Assembly: GCA_039028975.1 (NCBI GenBank)
Contig: JBCCHB010000002.1
Location: forward strand, 124,001-188,000
Reading direction: 5' to 3'
Length of the DNA stretch: 64,000 nt
DNA from: JAHBNG01 sp039028975
GTDB taxonomy: Bacteria; Chloroflexota; Anaerolineae; Caldilineales; Caldilineaceae
The translations under genes were made by a program, and so were the position numbers. Each line of letters begins with the position of its first letter. The stretch's first letter is position 1. The notes under the pieces were generated by a model that did not search any database, was not told the DNA's origin, and worked only from the letters and a program-made list of their open reading frames with translations. This document shows positions 43,632 through 52,576 of the stretch, piece after piece.

Positions 43632-46289
43632 ATGCCTGCCCCCCATAAGCTGTCTGAGTTAGTGAAACTGCGTGAAAAGGCCGCTCTAACCCAAAGTGAT
43701 GCCGCAATTTTTTTTGGTTTGTCTAAAAGAAATGGTCGTAAGACAATCATCGATTGGGAGAGTGGAAAATATAATCCACCAGAAAGTAAGCGGCGTGAGC
43801 AATTCATTATCTATTTGTTGGATAAATTGTTGCTGCGTAGGGAACTCGAACACTTTGAACAGATCTGGAACACAATTGCAGTAGAGCAATGGGCTTGGTA
43901 TCCCCTTAGTGAATTAGAATGGCAGAAGATATCCTATGTATTCAGAGGGAGTCAATATGATGAGTATACCGAACCTGGATATTCTTCTAGGCAAACCTCT
44001 GATTCTATTACTCATGATAAAGTAACTCCATTACATAACCTTCCAGCAAACCTTACAACCTTTATTGGGCATGAACGTGATATTAATGAGATAAAGGGAA
44101 AGCTCTGTAATGGACATCGATTAATTACGTTATATGGTCCAGGAGGCGTAGGTAAGACTCGGCTAGCCATTGAAATCGCACGTAAATGTATTGATACTGA
44201 CAACTTTACTGATGGTATCTTTTCCATCTCCCTGGCTTCTGTTAATAATGCTGTCGGAATGGTTAATCAGATAGCTCAAACTTTGAATTTGGAGCTTACT
44301 TCTGAGATTGAACTCTTTGAGAGCTTAATTAAGCTACTCGTAAATAAAGCCATTTTGTTGATTCTAGATAACTTTGAGCAGCTTGTTCCAGAGGCTCCTA
44401 AGCTAAATGATCTGTTGTCCCGGTGTCCGATGCTGAAGCTTCTCGTCACGAGTCGAGAGATTCTAAATATTCGTCCAGAATTATCCTGTCCTGTACTTCC
44501 ACTGCAGCTGCCAGAAAAGGCAACAACTCCATCCTCGATCCAAGATTTCCTTCAGGTTGAATCAATTGCGCTCTTTGTCGAGCGAGCCCAAAGTACGATT
44601 CCGCAATTCGAATTAACACAAGAAACAGCTAACACCGTAGTAGATCTCTGTATTCGGCTTGATGGCTTACCCCTTGCCATTGAATTAGCAGCAGCACAGA
44701 CATCTTCGTTTACTCCAGCAGAGATGTTGGAACATCTGAACAGCTACTCATCTCTTGAACTATTAACTGATGGCCCTCGCGATCTACCCGAACGCCAGCA
44801 GACGATACTAAGTACAATCGAGTGGAGTTACAATCATCTATCTGTGGCTGAAAAAATAACCTTTAGACGGCTCTCAGTATTTGTGTCTGGATTTACTCTG
44901 GAAATGGCGCAACGTGTACTTGCTGTTGACAAAGTTTCACTACTTCAAGTTGCCAATCGCATAGAGTCTTTACGCAGAAAGAGCCTGATTCTATGGAGCA
45001 TGCATGACGATAAAGGTATACGATTTACAATGCTTGAGATTATTCGGGAGTATGGGGTGAAGCAACTATGTGAACATAATGAAATAGAGGCAGCCCAACT
45101 CAATCATGCTACGTTATGTCTTGAGCTTGCTGAAGAAGTCGAAAGTGACCTGTCATCATCACAATACAATCAATGGTTGTCGAGGCTGCGTGCAGAGCAC
45201 GATAACTTGCGGACTGCTTTGCAATGGGCTATTGAAACAAATCATCAGCGTGGTGCAACCAGCCTAAGGCTGGCTGGCGCACTCTGTGACTATTGGACAG
45301 CTCGGGCGTGGGAGTTGAGTGATATTGAATTTGGTGGCTATATTACTGAAGGCAGGCAATGGTTATCCCAAGCTTTATGTAGGGCTGACTTGGGTGTTGA
45401 TCCTGCTATTCATGCAAAAGCACTGCACGCTTCTGGATCACTAGCCGAAAAACAGAGCGATTTTGCGTTCGCACAAACGTGTTATGAAGACAGTCTATCA
45501 ATTCGGCAAAAACAAAATGATGCTTCTGGGGTTGCTGAATCTCTTAATAGTTTGGGTAAAATTGCTGGATTTGAGGGTAATTACGAGCGTGCCGGAAATT
45601 GTCTGGAAGAGAGCATCAGACTGTACCGCCAGATCGGTGATGATTCTGGGTTGGCAAGCGCGCTGAATAATCTGGGAGTCACACAAGAAGAGCAAGGTTA
45701 TTATGACCAGGCGCTTTCGACCTACGAAGATAGTTTAGTAATCTTCCAGAAAATGAATAGACCTTGGGCCGTTTCTGTTCTTCTAAACAACATCGGCCAG
45801 ATTCACTTCTGGCAAGACGATCTCGATAATGCTCTAATTTATTATGAAGATAGCCGAAAGATAGCCGAAAAGGTAAATGATCGATCTGGAATAGCCTTTT
45901 CATTACATAATCAGGCAGAAGTATATGTCCATAGACAGATGGTAAATCAGGCAATCCCCCTCCAGAGAAAAAGTTTGGAGATATGGCATGACTTGCATGA
46001 TTTACAAAATATCGCCCTCTCACTTGAGTTAGGAGCAGATATTTTCTGCCTTCAAGGAAATCAAGTTTCGGCAATTCAGATATTTAGCGCCGCAAATATG
46101 TTGCGTAAATCCATCGGTTCTCCAATACCTATTCACGAACACATAAAACATGAAGAGAAGTTAACGTCTTTGCTAAACATTGTGGGTGACATTTCTTATA
46201 ATGCCAACTGGCAAGTAGGTCAGAAGCTGGATTGGAAAGAAGCTATAAATTACTTTCTTGAGCAAAGCTTGAAATTGTCTGCTAGGTGA
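43632..46289 (+). CDS. HTH-STAND NTPase-TPR transcriptional regulator
   Basis: An 885-residue regulator. Residues 5-60 form a helix-turn-helix (XRE-like: LVKLREKAALTQSDAAIFFG, TIIDWESGKYNPP). Residues about 140-420 are a STAND/NB-ARC-like NTPase: Walker A GPGGVGKT (169-176), Walker B ILLILDNFEQL, VTSRE and LPLAIELAAA. From about 540 to 870 there are tetratricopeptide-like repeats (YEDSLSIRQKQND, ALNNLGVTQEEQGYYDQALSTYEDSL, YYEDSRKIAEKVND). These proteins switch on when a ligand binds the repeats and ATP binds. No ribosome site is seen; the transcript may be leaderless. It is followed at once by the large exported protease gene, the likely target of its regulation. Confidence 0.9.
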   Translation: MPAPHKLSELVKLREKAALTQSDAAIFFGLSKRNGRKTIIDWESGKYNPPESKRREQFIIYLLDKLLLRRELEHFEQIWNTIAVEQWAWYPLSELEWQKISYVFRGSQYDEYTEPGYSSRQTSDSITHDKVTPLHNLPANLTTFIGHERDINEIKGKLCNGHRLITLYGPGGVGKTRLAIEIARKCIDTDNFTDGIFSISLASVNNAVGMVNQIAQTLNLELTSEIELFESLIKLLVNKAILLILDNFEQLVPEAPKLNDLLSRCPMLKLLVTSREILNIRPELSCPVLPLQLPEKATTPSSIQDFLQVESIALFVERAQSTIPQFELTQETANTVVDLCIRLDGLPLAIELAAAQTSSFTPAEMLEHLNSYSSLELLTDGPRDLPERQQTILSTIEWSYNHLSVAEKITFRRLSVFVSGFTLEMAQRVLAVDKVSLLQVANRIESLRRKSLILWSMHDDKGIRFTMLEIIREYGVKQLCEHNEIEAAQLNHATLCLELAEEVESDLSSSQYNQWLSRLRAEHDNLRTALQWAIETNHQRGATSLRLAGALCDYWTARAWELSDIEFGGYITEGRQWLSQALCRADLGVDPAIHAKALHASGSLAEKQSDFAFAQTCYEDSLSIRQKQNDASGVAESLNSLGKIAGFEGNYERAGNCLEESIRLYRQIGDDSGLASALNNLGVTQEEQGYYDQALSTYEDSLVIFQKMNRPWAVSVLLNNIGQIHFWQDDLDNALIYYEDSRKIAEKVNDRSGIAFSLHNQAEVYVHRQMVNQAIPLQRKSLEIWHDLHDLQNIALSLELGADIFCLQGNQVSAIQIFSAANMLRKSIGSPIPIHEHIKHEEKLTSLLNIVGDISYNANWQVGQKLDWKEAINYFLEQSLKLSAR

Positions 46290-46297
46290 GGATCTCC

Positions 46298-49200
46298 ATG
46301 ATTATCAGAAATCAACGTTCTATCGTATTGCTTTCCCTCAAGCCGTCCTTGACCATAGTACTTTCATTCTTTCTGGTTGGTATTGGATCTACAAGCATTC
46401 TGCTAGCCCAAGAGTCTGAGCATTGGATACATTACACCAATGGAAATCAAATCACACAAATATTCAGTGATGATGAAAACAATGCAATATGGGCTGCGAC
46501 ACTAGGCGGGCTTGTAAGATGGGATCGCAATACACAAACGTATACCAAATATACAGCACTAGATGGTTTGGGCGGGAATAAAGTTGCAGTGATAGCATTT
46601 GATGGCAAAGGCAATAAATGGTTTGGAGGAGAAATTAACGGTCTTACCACATTGACAAAAGATGGCCAGTGGGAACGATTTACTAGGGAAAACGTGCGTG
46701 GTGAAGGCTGGCGTTTAGGATATATGACGGCGTTAGCAGTGGACGATGATAACAACATATGGCTGGTCGGGTGGGGAAAGCTCATGCAATATTCCAATAA
46801 TGGAGTTTGGACTACATATGAAGATATTGATGGTGGTAAGAGCATTGTTATCGATAATCAAAAGCATGTCTGGCTAGGTACAAAGACAGGTATTATTCGG
46901 AAAGAACCAAACGACGAGTGGGAAACTATAACTAAATCAGATGGGCTGTTGGGGAATGACATAGTAGATATTGCTCTGCAAGAAACAAACTCTAGCGACA
47001 GTAAAATCTGGGTTACCATCGGCGCTCTTGGCGTTTGCCAGTTATCCCTAGAAGGTAAAGTAGATGAGTGTTATCCCGCAGATACACAGGATACATTTCT
47101 ACTTAATGGAAGTGTTGGACATATTGCAACAGACCGATGTGGCAATGTTTGGGTCACACATGGTGGCGGTGCTTTTCACGGCGGCGGCATCAGTCGGCGC
47201 AATGCTGATGGCGAATGGGAACAGTATCGGCAAAATGACCGGAAGTACAAACTCTTACCAGGAGGGATTGTAGATATAACCACGGACAATGCATGTAACG
47301 TACTAATCGCAACAGTGGGAGGAATAATTCAATTGTCCCCTGATGAAAGCTGGACTTCATTTGTCACTGATGATGAAAAATTTCTACCCGATAATAATGT
47401 TTTTAGTGTAGGGGGGGCATTGGATGGTACTGTCTGGTTTGGAACAGATACAGGAGGGATTAGCCAATATTTCCCCAATGGACGATGGCGCACCTACATC
47501 CAAGATCATAAAGGTGCACCATTGAACCACAACGATGTGAATACAATCGATTTCGATAATAACGGTAATATACATTTTGGAACAAGTAATGGTATTACTA
47601 TATTGGATAATGAGGGCAAATGGACGAAATTGTTGCTAGAGGATTTAGGGAGTGACTGTTTTGTTACCAGTAAGGTAGGTGCGCTCGCCATTGACGATGA
47701 GGGCAATCGGTGGATAGTTACTGCAGGTCGTGGTCTTAACTATCTTTCCCATGATGGAGCAACTTGTTTCCATTTAACAACAGACAATTCATCGCTTCCA
47801 TCAAATAATATTAGTGATATTGTTTTTAACTCATTTGACAAATCTTTATGGCTAGCTACAACGGATAGCGGTGTGAGCAAAGCTGGTAATCTCGCAGCAA
47901 TACCAGAGCTATCATGGACCGTCTACAACACATCTACCTCCGATATCGTTTCAGATGAAATTTTGTCGTTAGCAGTTGATAACGACGGGACGATGTGGTT
48001 AGGCAGCAAACGGTTTGGTGTGAGCCACCTCACACCTGCCCATCTGATATCTGAAGAAACAAATGAAGATAGATGGTGGCAGTACCAGGAAGCTTTAGGA
48101 CAAGAGAGCATTCTGGATAACCGTGTGAACGATATTACAGTAGACGACGATGGAAATATATGGTTTATTCACGAATGGGCAGGTGCCAGCCGTCTAAGTG
48201 TTGATGGTAATTGGACAACATATACTATCCCTGAAGGTCCTGGTGCTTCACTTCGTAAAGTGGCAGTTGATCTAGCTGGCAATGCATGGTTTGCAACAAG
48301 TGGAGGTATCGCTGGCTTGGTCAAACAGAATTTCGGAGATCGTTGTGAAGATGCTGTCGAAATCGTACCCGGAGGCGATTTCGCAGCCCAACTAGACAAC
48401 AATCAGGATCGCGATCTCTTCAAATTTAATGTCCCTCAACCATTTAGCCGAATCGAGATCACAATCCCTAATGCTAAAGAACAGCTTGAGCTTCATTTAC
48501 ATCGTTCCTGCCAAAGTATTGGTGCCAGCCGTCGTATTGGTGCAAGTAGACGTATTGGTGCCAGCCGTCGCATCGGTGGCGATCAGCGATTAGTCTTTGA
48601 CATAACGACACAAACTGGAACTTACTATCTTGAGGTGATACCAAAAGAAGAACATCAGACCGCTCCAATAAGGTATCGTCTGAATCTAGGGTTAGTTGTC
48701 CCAAGCACAGATGATATTCACACGTTAATTCTAACTCACAAACCGCGTATGAGAACTTTGTTCTCATTAGAATCTACAGATGATGAATGGATTACATGGG
48801 AAGAAGCATTAGAGTCCCTATTAGAAGAAGTCGGCGGTCTGCTAGTGGAAAATATTCAAGATCTCCCAAGCGTTGGTAAGGCATACGCATCTTGGCTAAA
48901 TGACCCCACTAGCTCTGCAAATGCAAATGCTGTCGTCACAGCACTGCATACATGGATATGGAAACAGAAAGAAGCATATCCCTTCTTGCAGTATATTGTA
49001 ATTGCTGGCGACGATCGTATCATTCCACATTTTCGGCTAACGATCCCTGTTATACCTGAAAAAGCCGATGACTGGGCTACGGAAACGGAATACATGAATA
49101 TCTTGGCCGATGGTGCGATTCGTGCTGATTCAACAATAGGAGCGGCGCTGAATGTTGACATGACATTGACCGATGACATCTATGGTACACCAAGACCTGA

Positions 49201-50884
49201 AATCGAGATTTCCAAAGATATTATCAGAGCACCAACGCTTTCTGTTGGACGATTAGTCGAACGTCCAGCTCATATGACAGCAGTCATTAATGCATATTTG
49301 AATACAAGTGGGGTTTTATCCGTAAGCCACACATTGGCCGCTGGGTACGACTTTATGGTTGATGGTGCCATCGAATCCGATGCTCTATTCCGAGATGCAG
49401 GTATTGAAGATGCGTCTCGGAAACGTTTATTTGGTGATGAGATGCAATGGGGCAGTGATCACTTACACCAATCATTATTCGATGTTCAGAAAGCAGACGC
49501 CTCTATTATTGCCTCGCACTCTGCGCATTACGCCCATGAGACCCCAGAAGGTTCAATCTTTGAAGCATCTCAAGTTATGGAGAACACCGTAGATATCGCT
49601 GGTTCTCTACTGTATACGTTAGCTTGTCACGGTGGGTTGAACGTGCCGGGTGATAGACACGGCGAGGCGAGAGATTTTCCCGAGGTATGGCAAAAGCAAG
49701 GTGTTACATATATCGGAAGCACTGGATGGGCTTATGGCTATGATGGAGCACTTGCTTATCAAGAGGAACTTATGGTTGATTTCACGCATTATCTCCTTGA
49801 AGGAGATGGTGCGGCAATTGGGTCGGCTTTGATTCAGGCCAAACAAGATTATCACAAGAGGCATACACTTGATCACTTTCACATCAAGACGTTAGCAGGT
49901 ACTATTCTTTACGGGCTACCCATGTATCGCATATCTACAGAGGATAACCGCACAATTAATGACGCTGCTAATCTACCTACTACGCCTGTGCAGAGCTTTG
50001 CTTGTTTAGGCGCAACCAATAGCGATGAAACCCAAATTACAGAAAGTGTTTTGCTCAAACAAGATAAATGTTATGACTTTACTGAAGGAACATTCGAATT
50101 GGTGTCAACAACTGACGGAAATTACTTCACCTATGAGGGGTTACGTCCTTACGTGGAATCGGGAGTACCTGTCCAACCAGCAATTTCATTGAATTTTCCA
50201 CCTATTCCTGGTGATAGCCAAGAGCTAAAATTACGAGGGGTTATCTTTCGGGGAGGCAAATTCAAAACCGAAACATCATTTGAGCCGTTAATTGAACCTG
50301 CCAAACTAAGAGGTATAAACTATACTCCGACAGAGTCAGAAATTCTGCTTAGTCAGAATACTTTGTATCCAACTTTGCCGATTCGTTTAGGAAATTCACC
50401 ACCTAAAGAGCAATCGGGTTCCATATTGTTTGGGCGACAGGATGCCCAAATAGAGTTTATCTTAGGACAGTTTCAGCCAGATGGGAATAACGAAAGTTTA
50501 TTTCAAGAAATAAGACTTGATGAATACTATTCAGACTCTGATGACTTAACACCGCCAGAAATTTCCTCTATAAATGTGATTATGGGCGACAATGGTATGA
50601 GTATCACTGTTACCATATCAGAAGCACAGGATATTCACTCGGTAATTGTTGCTTATGTTGCCAATGATTTTGTGGCAAGTGGTGACTGGCAAAGCCAACA
50701 ACTACAAAATACTTCCACTGACCAGTGGCAGGGCGAGATCCCATTAAATTCATTCTGCGTGATTCAAGCTGTTGACAATGCTGGAAATGTAGCTGTTCTG
50801 GACTCTCAGCAGAGTAAGTGTACCTCTTCATCTGATGAATCTAATGCTCACCGCCGAATATTTATACCATTCTTAACCAGATGA
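46298..50884 (+). CDS. Exported beta-propeller/PPC/caspase-fold (C25-like) protease with a C-terminal FIPFL motif
   Basis: A 1,528-residue exported protein. Signal (LSFFLVGIGSTSILLAQ) to about residue 38. Residues about 40-680 are a beta-propeller with repeated DxxNxxW strands (WIHYTNGNQITQIFSDD, WAATLGGLVRWDRN, WFGTDTGGISQYFPNGRW). A PPC-like domain (DRDLFKFNVPQPFSRIEITI, GTYYLEVIP) follows. Residues about 800-1250 look like a clan CD (gingipain C25-like) protease, with candidate catalytic His1074/1077 (ASHSAHYAH) and Cys1110 (TLACHGG). The C terminus reads RRIFIPFLTR. ATG 46298 is chosen for GAGGATC just before; its stop-adjacent location after the regulator indicates one transcript. Most likely a regulated surface protease; the propeller may sense a ligand or self-cap the enzyme. 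Confidence 0.85.
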   Translation: MIIRNQRSIVLLSLKPSLTIVLSFFLVGIGSTSILLAQESEHWIHYTNGNQITQIFSDDENNAIWAATLGGLVRWDRNTQTYTKYTALDGLGGNKVAVIAFDGKGNKWFGGEINGLTTLTKDGQWERFTRENVRGEGWRLGYMTALAVDDDNNIWLVGWGKLMQYSNNGVWTTYEDIDGGKSIVIDNQKHVWLGTKTGIIRKEPNDEWETITKSDGLLGNDIVDIALQETNSSDSKIWVTIGALGVCQLSLEGKVDECYPADTQDTFLLNGSVGHIATDRCGNVWVTHGGGAFHGGGISRRNADGEWEQYRQNDRKYKLLPGGIVDITTDNACNVLIATVGGIIQLSPDESWTSFVTDDEKFLPDNNVFSVGGALDGTVWFGTDTGGISQYFPNGRWRTYIQDHKGAPLNHNDVNTIDFDNNGNIHFGTSNGITILDNEGKWTKLLLEDLGSDCFVTSKVGALAIDDEGNRWIVTAGRGLNYLSHDGATCFHLTTDNSSLPSNNISDIVFNSFDKSLWLATTDSGVSKAGNLAAIPELSWTVYNTSTSDIVSDEILSLAVDNDGTMWLGSKRFGVSHLTPAHLISEETNEDRWWQYQEALGQESILDNRVNDITVDDDGNIWFIHEWAGASRLSVDGNWTTYTIPEGPGASLRKVAVDLAGNAWFATSGGIAGLVKQNFGDRCEDAVEIVPGGDFAAQLDNNQDRDLFKFNVPQPFSRIEITIPNAKEQLELHLHRSCQSIGASRRIGASRRIGASRRIGGDQRLVFDITTQTGTYYLEVIPKEEHQTAPIRYRLNLGLVVPSTDDIHTLILTHKPRMRTLFSLESTDDEWITWEEALESLLEEVGGLLVENIQDLPSVGKAYASWLNDPTSSANANAVVTALHTWIWKQKEAYPFLQYIVIAGDDRIIPHFRLTIPVIPEKADDWATETEYMNILADGAIRADSTIGAALNVDMTLTDDIYGTPRPEIEISKDIIRAPTLSVGRLVERPAHMTAVINAYLNTSGVLSVSHTLAAGYDFMVDGAIESDALFRDAGIEDASRKRLFGDEMQWGSDHLHQSLFDVQKADASIIASHSAHYAHETPEGSIFEASQVMENTVDIAGSLLYTLACHGGLNVPGDRHGEARDFPEVWQKQGVTYIGSTGWAYGYDGALAYQEELMVDFTHYLLEGDGAAIGSALIQAKQDYHKRHTLDHFHIKTLAGTILYGLPMYRISTEDNRTINDAANLPTTPVQSFACLGATNSDETQITESVLLKQDKCYDFTEGTFELVSTTDGNYFTYEGLRPYVESGVPVQPAISLNFPPIPGDSQELKLRGVIFRGGKFKTETSFEPLIEPAKLRGINYTPTESEILLSQNTLYPTLPIRLGNSPPKEQSGSILFGRQDAQIEFILGQFQPDGNNESLFQEIRLDEYYSDSDDLTPPEISSINVIMGDNGMSITVTISEAQDIHSVIVAYVANDFVASGDWQSQQLQNTSTDQWQGEIPLNSFCVIQAVDNAGNVAVLDSQQSKCTSSSDESNAHRRIFIPFLTR
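48518..48571 (+). repeat. Three 18-bp repeats inside the C25-like protease gene
   Basis: Three adjacent 18-base units (ATTGGTGCCAGCCGTCGT, then two variants) encode IGASRR three times, in the loop of the PPC-like domain just after HLHRSCQS. A recent in-frame expansion. Confidence 0.85.
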
Positions 50885-51065
50885 CCCTCTTTGCAACATA
50901 AGCACTTTATAGTACTCATTGGGCTTTTGACAAACCAGAGAGAAACGAGCGGGAGTTCTCAGAGTGTTTTCAAAAGTCCAATACTCAATTTGGTCTTGTT
51001 ATTAGAACAACTGATGTTACTTAACTATAAATTCTTCTAGAAAGAGGAACTATCAAATAGTTTTG

Positions 51066-51150
51066 TGCGATTGCAGGAATCCGTGCCGTTATGGATTCCC
51101 ACAATCGCACCATAGAAGCCATGAGGGCAGAGATTCCCGCAATTTGCCCT
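51066..51150. repeat. Dispersed palindromic repeat, copy B
   Basis: The left arm TGCGATTGCAGGAATCC (51066-51082) and right arm GGATTCCCACAATCGCA (51093-51109) pair over 17 bases with two mismatches and a 10-base loop. The right part (51093-51150) matches copy A at 51 of 58 positions. Confidence 0.75.
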
Positions 51151-51176
51151 TTTGCGTGGGATATTCATTTGAAGTT

Positions 51177-51204
51177 TGTGAAGTGGTTTCTGTGGAGTGT
51201 AGGG
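51177..51204. repeat. 28-bp direct repeat, copy 1
   Basis: This segment and 54966-54993 match at 26 of 28 positions (TGTGAAGTGGTTTYTGTGGA followed by GTGTRGGG). Both are in intergenic DNA and both precede a T-tailed hairpin in the same direction. Together the copies bracket three minus-strand genes. Confidence 0.7.
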
Positions 51205-51260
51205 TTTTAGGCGGGTGGTGAGGTTCATTGGATGTGAAGTGAGTTGGTTAGTGATTGAGG

Positions 51261-51287
51261 CTCGTCCAGAGTGGCGGGTCTTTTTTT
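51261..51287 (+). terminator. T-tailed hairpin
   Basis: CTCGTC (51261-51266) and GGCGGG (51273-51278) can pair with G-T pairs, followed by TCTTTTTTT on the plus strand. A weak stem but a strong T tract; terminator-like. Confidence 0.45.
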
Positions 51288-51351
51288 GACAAGAAATCTC
51301 ACTTTCACTATTTCGATAAAAATTATCTGAGACATCGTCTTTATTCATGAG

Positions 51352-51900
51352 CTAAACCCTCTGATGCTCACTCAAGAGACGAGAAAGCTCTTTTTCGCAA
51401 GATCGAACGATCCGCTTTGGGGTTTTAGGATTATTCTTCAACAAGCTGGTGAATTCCTTGCTGATCTGTTTCAAAAATTTGGTCCTGTCATTTCTGATTG
51501 CCTCATAATATTCTTGAAATTCGCTTTCTGTATTTCGTGCCTTAAGGATTATGTCTATAACATAAGACACTACAAATGCCTTTGAAACAAAAATCAACAG
51601 CCCATCTTGCAATGAAGAATAGTCTACAGTTGCTATACTAATTTTGAACGATTCAAGAAAATCAAATAATAGCGCAGACAAGAGCATTTCCACATAAAAC
51701 AAAGAAAAGGCATGTAGTTGGCTTGATTCCTGCCAACTTAGATCATCTTTAAGAATGTAGCAGGTACTTAGAAAAAATAGGAATGAAAAGAGCAATGACC
51801 TTAGTGATAGCTGTATAAGATTTAACATCCTTATTAGCCGATTAGTTCTTGATATAAATTCTTTTGTACATGCACCAATTTTACCCCTTAGCACACTCAC
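51352..51900 (-). CDS. Small membrane protein of unknown function
   Basis: A 182-residue protein with hydrophobic helices around LRSLLFSFLFFLSTCYIL, FYVEMLLSALLFDFL and GLLIFVSKAFVVSYVIDIIL, and a charged, cytoplasmic-looking C-terminal helix (KFLKQISKEFTSLLK...). The GTG start has AGAGAAG nearby. No known family was recognised. The next gene downstream on this strand is 1 kb away past the repeat region. Confidence 0.55.
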   Translation of the reverse strand: MSVLRGKIGACTKEFISRTNRLIRMLNLIQLSLRSLLFSFLFFLSTCYILKDDLSWQESSQLHAFSLFYVEMLLSALLFDFLESFKISIATVDYSSLQDGLLIFVSKAFVVSYVIDIILKARNTESEFQEYYEAIRNDRTKFLKQISKEFTSLLKNNPKTPKRIVRSCEKELSRLLSEHQRV

Positions 51901-52109
51901 TTCTCTTGAGTGGGGTAAATAATTTGTGGCAGTTAATAGATATTGGCTTAAGGATATAACTGATATATAGAAAGGTATCCCAAAAAGGAAAAATCTTGAA
52001 AATTGCCAACTGCGAAACTCGTGTAAGTGCGTAGTTATACTATTATTTCTTCACAGAATAGCATTCTTTCATATTTATATAACGAGAAAAAGGTGTTTCG
52101 AAATGCCAC

Positions 52110-52139
52110 AAAAAAGCCTCTCCCTAAATAGGAAGAGGC
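52110..52139 (-). terminator. Rho-independent terminator of the 95-residue protein gene
   Basis: On the minus strand GCCTCTTCCTA/TAGGGAGAGGC hairpin (52116-52139) is followed directly by TTTTTTG. It lies 40 bases past the stop of the small gene at 52179. Confidence 0.88.
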
Positions 52140-52178
52140 AATCAGCATGCTTATGAACTGCAAGCAGACAATTTTGTG

Positions 52179-52466
52179 TTATTCTTCATAATCGACGTAG
52201 CCAACTGATGACAAATTGTCAATTAGCCACCATACTATGATTATAAAAGCCAGTAGTGGCCATAACGGCGGAATCAAACACATTATGCCAATCAAAATAC
52301 CGAGTATTCCTGGAACTCCTCCTCCTCCTCCAGAATCTTCAGGAGGCATAGGGCGCCAATCTTTCATTTGTGTCCCGTTATCTTTCAAATCACCTAGGCT
52401 AGAGGCTTCTAGTGTTTCGACATTGAAGTATTCCGTATTTCTATCGGCAGGATCGTAATTGCTCAT
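52179..52466 (-). CDS. Small Gly-rich single-pass membrane protein
   Basis: A 95-residue protein. The N-terminal 45 residues are polar, ending in GGGGGVPGI; residues about 50-80 form a hydrophobic hairpin (ILIGIMCLIPPLWPLLAFIIIVWWLI); the tail is acidic. GGAGTG precedes ATG 52466 and a strong terminator follows, so it is a real gene. The function is unknown. It lies between the small membrane protein gene and the Gln/Pro-rich exported protein gene, all on the same strand. Confidence 0.75.
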   Translation of the reverse strand: MSNYDPADRNTEYFNVETLEASSLGDLKDNGTQMKDWRPMPPEDSGGGGGVPGILGILIGIMCLIPPLWPLLAFIIIVWWLIDNLSSVGYVDYEE

Positions 52467-52576
52467 TAGATATCACTCCATTTTACTCATTGGTTAACGA
52501 TAAGTAGAGGTGTTACCGAAAGTTGTGTCAATAACAAAATTTTCTGGTTATGGCTCATTCAATATGATTTTGTGGT

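Larger units (their letters stand above)
50885..51351. other. Intergenic region with a dispersed palindrome and a G-rich repeat
   Basis: About 470 bases. It contains repeat copy B (51066-51150), the 28-bp direct repeat (51177-51204) and a T-tailed hairpin (51261-51287), listed separately. No gene is visible; the short minus-strand frame here codes mainly for the repeat. Confidence 0.55.

Noticed and set aside
51037..51348. 103-residue minus-strand frame
   Set aside because: It consists mainly of the dispersed palindromic repeat and the G-rich direct repeat; its codons do not look protein-like and it has no ribosome site.
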